Source: Thermomucor indicae-seudaticae (taxonomy: Eukaryota; Mucoromycota; Mucoromycetes; Mucorales; Lichtheimiaceae). From it: DNA of 29,049 bases. Where the stretch lies: the NCBI GenBank assembly GCA_000787465.1, contig JSYX01000451.1, forward strand, positions 1 through 29,049, written 5' to 3'. This document shows, one piece after another, positions 10,883 to 20,823 of the stretch. Positions within the stretch are counted from its first letter, which is position 1; every line of letters starts with the position of its first letter. A program made the translations under genes and the position numbers. The notes under the pieces were generated by a model. The model was given only the letters and a program-made list of their open reading frames with translations, had not been told where the DNA came from and made no database searches.

Positions 10883-10956
10883 TATAAAGGTCACACGAGT
10901 CTTTGTCTAGCGTTCTCGAGACCGGCCATACACATACAGGTCATACGAGTATATTC

Positions 10957-10962
10957 TTTATT
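10957..10962 (-). terminator. poly(A) signal AATAAA of the INTS10-like gene
   Basis: The minus strand reads AATAAA 11 nt after the stop codon at 10973. It lies in the 90-bp gap to the convergent gene. Confidence 0.5.
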
Positions 10963-10972
10963 ATTTACATCA

Positions 10973-13900
10973 TTATTCGTTGGCCTTTAGAACCATCTTC
11001 TTCAAGAACTTTTGCAAAACATGTCGCATACGCTGAGGAGTCATCTTTGGCGAATGCCTCCGAAGACGGTATTCAAGGTATCGAGTGATAATCTCCTTTG
11101 GCACAAAAGATTGTTGCAGGATGTCTTCTCCTTCTTTTGTTGTTGTTGTACTATCAGACGACGACGACGGCTCTCGTTGTTTTGGTAACATAACAGAGGT
11201 AGCCGGACGACTGTAATAAAAGGAAGGCGACATCCAGTTCGCATGAGCGTTCTTTTGTGCTGAGGCAGAATACCAAGTGGGTGACATGGACATGCTGGGA
11301 AGAATCGTGTTTGTGAAAGAAGGTTGGTATATCGGTGGCGGAGGAGGAGGGACATGTCTGGGGCGAGAAGGATCAAGCGGCAATGACCCTAAGGACGGTA
11401 GGCTGTTATTACCTTCGGTGCTGCTGCTTTGGCTGGTTGGGGGCGGCGAGCTACTGCGCAGTTGAGGAGAGGATGGCGAAGAAGACGAGGTGACGAAATT
11501 TCGATAGCTACTGCTCAAAGCAAATTCAGGAGGTATAATATCTAGAGTGACAGTGTCGGATTTGTGGAGTGCCTGTATAGTTTGTAATATCTCGGGTTCT
11601 TTTGAAGAGCAAGTTAGTCTAAATTACTACATGAATTAATTTGAACTTACCGTAAATGTATTCCAGGAATTCTCTGTTCTTAAATACTCGTTTTTCTTTC
11701 ATTCTCTGTGTGATCTTGTTCCAAAAGTTTGTCCTTGAGCTCCAGTAGGGCCAGCCATACTGCATCAACACAATTATGTTTCCAGCTTTCTCGTCCCAGC
11801 GCATTGCAGAATCAATGGACGCCATTCCTCCCTTCTGCTCGGACTCGCTGTCTAGACTGACGATAAGATGCTTGATGCATCTGACCACAAGACCTTCTTG
11901 CGTTACTCGCATCATCCCAAACTCGTGGCCATGAAAGACCGTAGCCGCAGTCTGGCAATCCATCTCATCAATCAGAAAATCCTTCTCGTCAAGACCTTCG
12001 GGTATAGGAAACACTGAAAGAATGATGGCTATCTCCAACGTCGATTGCTATTAAGCTCCCCCTCCCCTGTTAGCTAGATGCTGCCACAGGATCGTTTCCC
12101 CACTGTCTGCTTACCTGTAAACTCCCGACAAGCAGATAAATCACTCCAATATTGTAAAGCACACGAAAGGCGAACATGAACGGTATGTCATACTCTGACG
12201 ATGACTTTTCAGCCTCGCCCTTTTCCTGCCTTCGCTTAATCTCAATCCGATCACAAATGCTCTGAGATAAATCCAAGGCTTTGGCAAGATTACCAGGAAC
12301 CGATGGCTGTCACCAAACGAAACATTAGCAAGGTGGTTTACCAAGTAGTAGAAGAAGAACAGACGTACGGAGGACAATGCCAGGTCGCTTCGAACTAAAA
12401 GAACGGCGTTGCATATATCAAAAGGAAGCTTGTAAGCGTCAATGATACGGCAGAGTTCTTGTTCCCAGCCTAGAAAAACAGTGTTCCAATTTGTTCTAGG
12501 CGAGGTTATAGATCCCCACTGCCACAAGTCGACCAGGTGGCGCATGCAATCAGCTGCCTTGCTCAGAATTTGCAGTGCCTCATCCACACCTCGCATACAG
12601 TACGCATTGAGCCCTTCTCCTCTGTCGGGCAGATTGTTGTCCAGCTTTATCTTCTTTGACTGACGCTCACTTGATGAACCCGTATTGTCTCGGTCGTTTT
12701 CGGCGTCCCTTTCTGCTGCCGTGCGCTTCCTGACGTTGCTTTCCTGACTCGTTGTTGGTGGCGATTCATTACTACTACTCGCTGGCTTTGTCGGCGATTC
12801 TGGCTTGATGGCAGCAGCAAACGAAGGTTGAATGGCACAGATCGGAATTAAGCACGATTTCTCTTCTTTACCATCGTCCACTGCACAAACAGCCTTGTAG
12901 TAATCGTATCCAAACTGTATAAACTGTCCTGCTGCTGCTGCGAATTCGCACATGAATGCAACCAACACTAGTAAATCTTCTGGCTGCTGCTGCTGCGGCT
13001 CATTGTGATCGTTGCTGGTCTCCGTGGCCGTTTCTTTGATTTGATCATCCGGATCCAGCCGTATGTTATTTCGTTGCTCTTTCATATATTGAAATCGATT
13101 CGTATGTGAAAGGAAATCGAGTCTTCCTATTCCTACATAGCTAAAAATGAAAGAAAGGCAATCATTACATCTTGCAACATTTTCAAGTATCGACTGACTT
13201 ACGTACCCGCAACAATCCAGCATAGCGCATGTAAATTTGGTCAATTCCGTCCAATTCCTTTTTTCAATGTAGTACCGTTGGCCGATGATCATGTACTGCT
13301 CAAAAAGATGATATGGTATAACAATGTAGTGTTTACTGTCTGTTGATTTCACAGTAGGAGCTCGATCTCTCCGAGTTAGCAGAATCCGTTGTTTCCATAA
13401 CCGTTGCAATAGCTCCGTGACTAGGAAACCAGCATCAGTGAAAACCTATAAATACAGATACACGGTTTTCTCCCGTTAGCTTACCCAGTACTTTGATGCA
13501 TCTTTCGCTGGTCTGTGGTTCAGTTTCTTCCATAGATTGAGCGCAAAGTATCAGGAGGTCAATTGCTCGGATCTGACAATATCAGCGACTGGAGTGAATA
13601 AAACTATGTATTTGCTTACCAGATATTTGTATGCATGGCGCGGATACGCTTGTATGTAATCAAAAAGGACCTGAAATGCTCGTAGGGTATCTGTGTCTTC
13701 CAAGTATGCGGCGGCTGTTTCGACGATGGTTGATTGGATCAGTGCTGGAAGAGATGCGAAAAATTCTATACCAAAATCAGCGACATGTTTCGACCCTTAT
13801 TTCGTTTCGGGGAACACTTGCTGCTCATGTCTGAATCTCTCGTTGGATCGATATGGTCTGCAACCTCTAGGAGGTACTTTTGAAATTCTTCGTTCTGCGA

Positions 13901-14270
13901 ACTGTTGGTTTGCCTGTGATCCGCCGAAAGAAAAACGTTAATTTAAGACGTATTGTGTGTGCGCTTGTCGTACATACAGCATGATAAATCCTTGTATTGC
14001 TTTGTCAGTGTTGCCTTCTTTGACTGCTTGACGGTGACTAGCGAACTGAACCATTGTTATTCAGCAAGCCGAAAGTGTTTCCCGCGGATAATATACCTCT
14101 GTCTCAAAAGAGTAAGGTGCGTTTCCAGCATCCTGCTGTTGTATATCATTGCTTGTCGTGACACTCGCCCGCGTGTCTTGTGGTATAGCTGGGTCATCGT
14201 ACTGTGTCAGTTGCGTAACCCGGCTTGAAGCGGAACTCGTATGTCTCGAAATATCAGGTGATTGCGACAT
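10973..14270 (-). CDS. INTS10: Integrator complex subunit 10-like protein
   Basis: Ten minus-strand exons: 14270-14097, 14045-13978, 13913-13795, 13765-13620, 13572-13485, 13420-13207, 13140-12369, 12306-12115, 12047-11651, 11598-10973 (931 aa). The family call rests on the C-terminal region, residues about 681-740: a GNIIVLMQYGWP block, then F-x-K-I, then FKNREFLEYIYEPEILQ and a TLDIIPPE stretch. These follow the animal INTS10 pattern (IVLLQ-x-WP, F-x-Y-x-x-F-x-x-Y-x-x-x-x-x-x-L-E-E, LELLP). An upstream helical region and an NLS-like KKIKLD in a disordered charged linker also fit. INTS10 works in the Integrator arm module acting on RNA polymerase II transcripts. Exons 3 and 4 are separated by only 29 nt, which is odd and may be a frameshift. 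The length exceeds the roughly 710 aa of animal INTS10, mainly through disordered inserts. Alternative: an unrelated helical-repeat protein. Confidence 0.7.
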
Positions 14271-15247
14271 TAAGGGCGAGAATGGAACTGATGAGCAAAA
14301 GGGAAAGAATGGAGGTGGAGAAAAAAAAAGAGCTCAAACTCTCACGTTTGCCTTCACCGGCTTACTTACCTAAAATTTAGAACGCCGAAACGTACATTGA
14401 ATGTGGGGCACAGGGCGACTGCAGTGCCTACCATTCAACACTAAAAGCCAGGGTAAATATCACTGAAGCGACAACATCCACGTAGACAAAGGTACATATT
14501 TATTCAAGGGCTTGAAAACACAAGCGTTATCAAACACAACAAAACTAGCTGCGTATTCTGCGTCAGATCGATCGAACCGGAATGACAAAGGGGCTGCGTT
14601 TCACTTATGCATGGCTCAGCGCTGACGACTTAGCTTGTCAGAGAATATTATTAGGGTTGCAAAGATTCATGACAAAAAGTGTCCGCTAGGAAAACAAATG
14701 CTTGTATAGAACTGGAAAAGACGAACCCGACGATGTCGAAGCAAAGAATTTATAAAGAAGGTTTCTGTCGACTTATTCTATCTCGTCAAAGAATGTGCGC
14801 AAAAACGTGGCTGGCAACAAAATACACGTACCCAACTCATATCTATCCATGCAGCAATATAATATTGGGCATAACGGACATAGCCATTCGAAGTCATAAT
14901 GATTATTCCATGTTCATCCTTAGTATGTCATTTGGCGAGTTGGTCGTGGCCGAAATTTCACGCACCAGGCAAACTCCCGTAGAATAGCAGGTCATTTTTT
15001 CAGCATCCCACGCATCTAGAGTGCATGGCGCACGAGAAACTTTGATTAATTCAGCTTCTACAAAGACTCAAATGGTACTGCCTAATAATCTATTCTATTC
15101 TTACATATCCGAAACGCACAGAATATGGCATAACGGCAATGAATTTGTCGTTACCAAGTCGTTTTAATTTACTCGGACATCTTTACACCTTTGAAACATG
15201 CCGGTGTTTAAAATGAGTTCCAAAGCGACTTGTTTTCCTCGACCGTA
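14271..15247. other. divergent intergenic region between INTS10-like and MBIP-like genes
   Basis: This 977-bp stretch separates two start codons pointing away from each other. The longest open frame (14679-14987) lacks an ATG start and has no recognisable features. Nothing else was seen; presumably it holds both promoters. Confidence 0.5.
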
Positions 15248-16276
15248 ATGTCAGCACCGGACGATTCAATCGTGTACTGGAAGGAGGAATTCGAAAACTT
15301 TTTCAAAAGCATTGGATTACTAGAGACAAGCAAATGTTTACACACCGAATCATTGGTACTTTCAAGGCATAATCTGGAGCGATTACCCAGTGAACTGGAA
15401 AAGCTGGTTGAAAATCTTCTCAAATGTCTTGAGCAGCATGCGGACATTCGCGAAGCCGCTCTTGACAATCCTCAGTCGGTCAGCAACGAGGATTTCGAAA
15501 GAAAATCATTAACTGGCAGAAAACGTAAACGAGATGAGGAGGAAGACACGGCGCAGCAGGAGGCGGAAGAACGGGTCAAACGCCAAGACGGAGAGCAGGT
15601 CCAGATCCGAGCTACGAACAAGGAAATGCAGCAACGCATAAACACATTTATTCAAGCAAAACAGAATGAAGTCGATGCCAGCAATCGTACTGAATTCTTG
15701 AACCGACCCGATCCGACCAGTAGCGATGTCACCTGCGCAAGGACGGACGCAAGAGAAATTAACCGCAATATTCAAATGAAGTTTGACATTGTCAATAACG
15801 AGGACGGCCCACTAGCGAGATCCTTAATGTCTTCGAGTGATCACGTTCAGGTTGGTGGTGGTGCAGTAGCAGCAGCAGACGAGGGAGCTTCGGAGCGGAT
15901 ACGAAATATTGAGCAGCATCTGAATGTGACCTTTGACAAGAATGCGGATCCGCCCTTCTCATTGTACGAACGAATAAAGATATTGGAAAATACCCTTATG
16001 GAAATAGAACGACAACATCCCAAATGGGCTGCTGTTCATTTCCAACAACCTAATCGTACTTTCCCGCCTCCTCCACCCGGTATCTTCATCAGTCGCGCAA
16101 CAACTCCCGATTACAACTATATAGCCAGTCAAGTAGTACCGCCATCATCAGACCTACAAATGCAGCAACGACCGGTAATACGGACAACTGGTCGTGCCAA
16201 TTCCTCCTTGACGAGAGCAGTACTGGAACAGCTGAATCGCCAAAGACAACTAATCAATAACAATAGTAATACGTAA
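15248..16276 (+). CDS. MBIP-like protein (MAP3K12-binding inhibitory protein 1 family, ATAC complex)
   Basis: An intronless frame of 342 aa from the ATG at 15248. Residues 1-70 are helical; a nuclear-type basic/acidic stretch (GRKRKRDEEED) is at 90-100. The family signature is at about 160-195: VTCARTDAREIN, then IVNNEDGP, resembling the CARVDA...VVN.YGP block of animal MBIP. It is followed by SERIRNIEQHLNV (about 215-227) and SLYERIKILENTLMEIE (about 238-254), like the 'ERLLSLE.HL' and 'YQRIKALEERILELE' helices. The C-terminus is Pro/Gln/Asn-rich. In animals MBIP is a subunit of the GCN5-containing ATAC acetyltransferase complex; presence of such a complex here is inference. The poly(A) signal follows the stop by one nucleotide. 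The gene is divergent from INTS10. Confidence 0.75.
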   Translation: MSAPDDSIVYWKEEFENFFKSIGLLETSKCLHTESLVLSRHNLERLPSELEKLVENLLKCLEQHADIREAALDNPQSVSNEDFERKSLTGRKRKRDEEEDTAQQEAEERVKRQDGEQVQIRATNKEMQQRINTFIQAKQNEVDASNRTEFLNRPDPTSSDVTCARTDAREINRNIQMKFDIVNNEDGPLARSLMSSSDHVQVGGGAVAAADEGASERIRNIEQHLNVTFDKNADPPFSLYERIKILENTLMEIERQHPKWAAVHFQQPNRTFPPPPPGIFISRATTPDYNYIASQVVPPSSDLQMQQRPVIRTTGRANSSLTRAVLEQLNRQRQLINNNSNT

Positions 16277-16277
16277 T

Positions 16278-16283
16278 AATAAA
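16278..16283 (+). terminator. poly(A) signal AATAAA of the MBIP-like gene
   Basis: The hexamer begins just after the TAA stop at 16274-16276, so the 3' untranslated region must be only some 20-30 nt. Confidence 0.5.
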
Positions 16284-16781
16284 CACTTTTTCAACATAAT
16301 AAGGCAACATCTGGATGATGCCAAACATATCGACAACAGCAACTCGGGAATTAAGCAGATGATGTGTTGTCGTTTCAAAGTTGACGATATATGTATGAGT
16401 TCACTGAAGAAACGGCTTTGAGTCCTGCAGAACGAGATCAGGACAAAAAGGGGTCGGCCTACGTATTGTAGTCCATGACAACTCTGTACCAGGGAACCAA
16501 GACCACATGCTCTATAATGAGAACAGCACTTGCTCTATTGTTGGATAAAATACTGCGTTCTTATTAGCGAGAAATGTGGGTCTATACAGCCTAATCCCCG
16601 GTCAAGGCTTTTATTGTTATGTGTACACTATGAAAATACAAGTATGTCGAGAAACAGAAAGGAAGTTCAAGGAGGTGTTTTATGTCCTAGAACCGAATTG
16701 ATCAACAATACACCAGAGAGGAATTGAATGTGGAAAAAAGACTGCCTGCTGTATAGGGCGTGGGTTGCTAGGCTGGCAAGT
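16284..16781. other. convergent intergenic region, nothing recognised
   Basis: This 500-bp stretch lies between the end of the MBIP-like gene and the end of the small secreted peptide gene. The only open frames are short and lack family features. Confidence 0.5.
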
Positions 16782-16949
16782 TTAGGGAGGAGGGCAGTAT
16801 GGTGAATGGAAACCTGCTCCTCCAAAGGCGCATTCGGCTTTGAATACGAGTGGGTCGGGCGCGGGTGCAGCTTGAACGGTCGTCGTTTCCCAAGAAAGCA
16901 GGAAGATAGCGATGGTGAAGCATGCGAGGTATTGGAATAGCGAGTTCAT
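16782..16949 (-). CDS. small secreted peptide, 55 aa, two cysteines
   Basis: A minus-strand intronless frame with an ATG at 16949. Residues 1-27 form a clear signal peptide: polar start MNSLFQ, hydrophobic core YLACFTIAIFLLSW, and an A-x-A cleavage region (VQAAPAP). The mature part would be about 28 residues, with two cysteines (AEC and PYC) and a PPP end, compatible with one disulphide. The frame extends upstream only through a non-ATG start. A TATA box 56 nt upstream of the ATG supports real expression. No family recognised; candidates are a small secreted effector-like, antimicrobial or signalling peptide. The call rests on signal peptide and promoter only. Confidence 0.55.
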   Translation of the reverse strand: MNSLFQYLACFTIAIFLLSWETTTVQAAPAPDPLVFKAECAFGGAGFHSPYCPPP

Positions 16950-17985
16950 TGTCGTCAAAGATGCAGTGAAGATCGATTGAAGAGACAAAGAATGGGGATG
17001 CAAGTTTTATACAGAAGAAAGAGAGAAGAAAAGGGTTGACCGGAAGCATGTGTATTTATTGTCTGGATTTCCGCCCCTTTCGCTCTCCCCTATTAGTCCA
17101 ATACCTTAATTGTGCTTCTACCTGTGCTACGCGTTCCCTAAACAGGAAAACCCTGACAAGATATCAAAAGAACAGGTCGAGAGTGGCCTGATTGTGATGG
17201 AACCAATCGTAAGTTTTGCGATAATGATACGGGATTGCTTAAAAAAGAGATATTTATTCCTCCATGGCAATCTGGGAACGAAAGGATCGTCTCGAGAGGC
17301 TGGAATTGCCGAAAATTTGGAAGGTATTTAACGTCCCTCAAACAACCTCCGATACCCCCCACCCCCAAGCTTGGGCCCTTTCGTTCCAGGCACGTAATAC
17401 GGTTTTGTCAATAACCGTTACTAAAAACAAAACTGCAAGTGAAATGAACTGCGCCGGGACGCTGGCGGTCGATCAGGCAAGGAAGGAGGTATCTACAGCA
17501 TTGATAAGCACGATACACGTGGTCAGAACCAGCTGCAAAGAGTCTGTGATTATGGGAACTTGCATGGCGCTCAGACATCTTCTAATACAATTAGTCCAGT
17601 AGTCCGGCCAGACCTACCAAGTGTGTTGCTACATTTCGCTGTGCTGAAAATAAACAATATGGAAATAGTAACGATGAAAAGGGAAATCATTCACGCTGTT
17701 ACGCTTTTGTTTGCTAGCCAAACCTTCTTGCCATGTGGGCTTGGCGCATTGAGCGGTCTTCTTGTCTTTGGAAGACCCTGCGTACGTTTTCCGTGTCTTC
17801 CCTGTCGACCCCTTACACATAAACAGTTACTACACGTGGAAAAGCCATGCCATGGCCACGTAATTCATTGACAACACAATTATGCTGCATACAAATGATC
17901 ATGGCGCACGGAAAATGTATTTCGCGTGCTTGTCGCGTTCCGTGTAGCGCGACGTGGATAGATAGACTGGTCAAACACTCAATTC
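16950..17985. other. divergent promoter region between secreted peptide and DCR2-like genes
   Basis: No coding sequence recognised in about 1 kb. A 112-codon ATG frame at 17264-17602 has no domain, no good codon composition and overlaps the presumed DCR2-like promoter. A C-rich run occurs near 17355-17370. Confidence 0.5.
17005..17011 (-). promoter_or_regulatory. TATA box (TATAAAA) of the small secreted peptide gene
   Basis: The minus strand reads TATAAAA 56 nt upstream of the ATG at 16949. A start of transcription about 30 nt downstream would leave a leader of roughly 25-30 nt. Confidence 0.6.
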
Positions 17986-20686
17986 ATGCCGAGAAGATAT
18001 AGATTTCAATGCAGTGACTTGATCGCTCTGTTCCGTTTCTGCGCTATGACATCTTTTGCGAACCAGACAACATTATATGTCCTGGTGTTTTTACTGGCAA
18101 CTTTAGCTCGAGCGTACTACATTACCGATCTAAAACTCGTGTCGTGTGATGCTACCGTTTTCGCCTGTCCAAAGTTTCCTGGTTACAGACAAATTCCCGT
18201 GAATCTCAATGCAGGCACATCACTACCGTCCGTTTTCTTGCACCTAAAGGAAGATCTCGCCGCGGATCCGATCACTGACATTCAGATCTTGCGCGGTAAC
18301 GAGACGCCGAAGCCTTCCAATGTCTGGACGCGCTTGGACACGAACCTAAATGAGGGCAGCAGCACGGAAGATTCTTCACTCTGGCTATATTACACTAAGA
18401 ACACGTCTGTGTCTCGTAATCCCATTAGCTCCATCATTGTAAAGACTGGCAGTCATCCTGAAGCTGCTGCTGAATATCGTCGTGTTCCTGTCAATCTCAA
18501 CGAGGGAGTCGGAGGACAAGCCATGTACATCTATTATAGTCAGGACGGGCCTAAAGGTTGTTGTTTTCAAAGGGCTATGCCAAAAACCCAAAGCTCACAT
18601 CTTTTACTACTGCTGTTGCAGATCCTATCACGGCAATCACGGCCAAATCATGTTTAACCGATGATTGCTATATGGAAGTACGTCCCCCCTTTCCCCTCTG
18701 CTATGTCAAAAGCACTATGAAAACATTGTACACCAAGATCCACTCAATGTGTATATGTATTAGGGGTGGGAACGGGTCGAAAAGGATGCCAATGAAGGTA
18801 TTCTCATTGGGATGCGAGTGTACCTGTTCTTTCAGCGAGTTCCGGGTGATCCGCCTGTTACAGAGTGCGTGCCCCACCTATTTTTAGGATTGGATATTCA
18901 TCATTGATTAATTAACGGCGGACTGCAATAGCGTTGTGATTGTGGTTGACGATCAAACACCGCCTCAGGGATACAAGAAGGTTGAAGTTGATCTCAATGC
19001 ATATACCCTTCAGGGAGCTTCCATCCATCTTTGGTATCAGATCAAGGAGAACGCATCGAACGAGGATGCAGTCCAAGAGTTAGCCATACAATACGGTCCA
19101 TCACCTGTCACGCCTTATGGCTGGACCAAAATTCCGGTGGATCTGAATAGCAAAGGAGAAGAAGGAGGAATGGGTGAACCTGTCTATCTCTTCTATCGCC
19201 GCGGCTATCCAGGTGATATAGGTTTTTTGCTGCCATTATATTGTCCTTGAATGCTGAAAGCGAACATTCGGCCGTTAGAGATACCTGCTCTGCAGCCATT
19301 AGCGTTCAACGAGAATGGTGCCTTCAAAATATTACAGCTTGCAGACTTGCACTTCACAAACGAGTATGGAAAATGTCGGGACGTCCCTCCAGACGTAAGT
19401 GTTACGAAAAAGAAAAGGCGCAATGCGTCCTCGGTGACTGAATATCTATTTAGATGGAATGTCATGGCGATGCCACTACGATAGAACAAATAGATCGTTT
19501 GCTTGATCTGGAAAAGCCTGACCTTGTTGTATTCAGTGGAGACAACGTTGACGGTGGCGGTGAGTTCAGTCGATGCGTCTATACTCTGTCTTGCCTGACC
19601 AGCCGAGCTCGTACAGGCGTTAAGGATGCAAGGGCAGCTACATTTAAATTTGCTGAAAAGGTGATACAGCGACAGATACCCTGGGTATGCACATCCCGAC
19701 GAATTAGATAAGACGATGTATTCAATAAGTAGAAACAAACCATAGGCCACCGTCTTTGGGAACCACGATGATGAAAACGATCTGAGCCGGGAGGAACTGT
19801 ATGAAGTCGTTAGACGGATGCCTTATTCTTTAATGGAACGGGGACCATTGGGCGTGTCCGGTGTAGGCAACTATGTTTTGCAGGTTCGCTCGAATGCGAC
19901 GTTGGAAGGGTGAGTCAAAGTGTGGCTACACCCTAGCCTATCCTACACTAACCTTGACTGGGTGCTATGTAGTCAGCATCTCTTCACTATCTATTTTTTG
20001 GACTCTGGTGCCTATACGGACGACACGAAGCAACAATATGATTTCATTAAACGAGACCAGTTGGAGTGGCTCCGATCCAAGTCTGCATCATTCACAAGTA
20101 ATTCGGGCAAACCAAGAGCCATGATCTTTTTCCATATACCCATCTGGTATGTAAATATATGCCCAGGAATTACGATTTGGCTGGAGGCTAAAAGAACGGA
20201 AACAGGGAGTATCACGAAGAAGAAGGTCGACCGAACCCAATGCTAGGTGACAAACGCGAGCAAGTTTCTAGTCCAAGTCAAGGTGCTGCGATGGTTCTTG
20301 ACGCGCTAAAAGCAGGTGAACAAATGTGACTAAATAATCCAAGCGTAATGAAAAATGCTCATTGTAGTTTACAAATAGCTGGCGACATTAAAGTGGCAGG
20401 ATGGTATATATATTTGTAGCCGTGACAATGATGGGGCAGGCAGAAGCTAACAACGATGGGACTTGCTAGTGGTCACGACCATCTGAACGACTATTGCCTG
20501 TATCGAGCTGGAGTCTATCTTTGTTACGGCGGAGGCCTAGGAGTAGGAGGATACGGCGCCGGTCATTTAGGATGGCCACGACGTGCTAGAGTATGGCAAA
20601 TCACCTCTTGGGGTGATAGCATTACGACTTGGAAGAGGCTACACGATGACGACTTGACAATGATCGATTACCAAACTTTAATGTAA
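17986..20686 (+). CDS. secretory-pathway metallophosphoesterase, DCR2/SIA1 type
   Basis: Twelve exons: 17986-18556, 18622-18677, 18764-18864, 18932-19212, 19261-19394, 19454-19559, 19617-19684, 19746-19909, 19973-20146, 20206-20325, 20368-20403, 20470-20686 (675 aa). An N-terminal hydrophobic segment (TLYVLVFLLATLARA, about 29-43) is a signal peptide or anchor; an in-frame ATG at 18046 would give a more typical start. Residues 67-335 contain six short repeats of the type [YW]-x-[RK]-[VIL]-x-x-[DN]-x-N-x-G with a following hydrophobic YLxY strand. The calcineurin-like catalytic domain has all motifs: LADLHF (363-368), SGDN (409-412), FGNHDDE (about 443-449), FFHIPIWEYHE and GHDHLNDYC (605-613). 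In yeast Dcr2 this domain dephosphorylates Sic1 and Ire1; the substrate here is unknown. Convergent with POP1 (137 bp between stops). Confidence 0.85.
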
Positions 20687-20806
20687 TATCGTTGTTCTGA
20701 TAGGCAATTCCTAAAGTTTTTTTTTCCTCGCAAAGTACTGCTTTACTCTTCTACTCGTAACAGAGTTATCCGTAACGTAGACCGCTCTCCCAGAGAACCT
20801 ACAACG

Positions 20807-20812
20807 TTTATT
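20807..20812 (-). terminator. poly(A) signal AATAAA of POP1
   Basis: The minus strand reads AATAAA 12 nt beyond the POP1 stop at 20824, in the gap to the convergent DCR2-like gene. Confidence 0.5.
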
Positions 20813-20823
20813 TTGTTTCATAA

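Noticed and set aside
14679..14987. 102-codon frame between INTS10 and MBIP
   Set aside because: It has no ATG start, no motif and occurs in sequence that is otherwise featureless.
17264..17602. 112-codon ATG frame upstream of the DCR2-like gene
   Set aside because: No domain, composition not protein-like, no splice or promoter support, and it lies in the likely promoter region.
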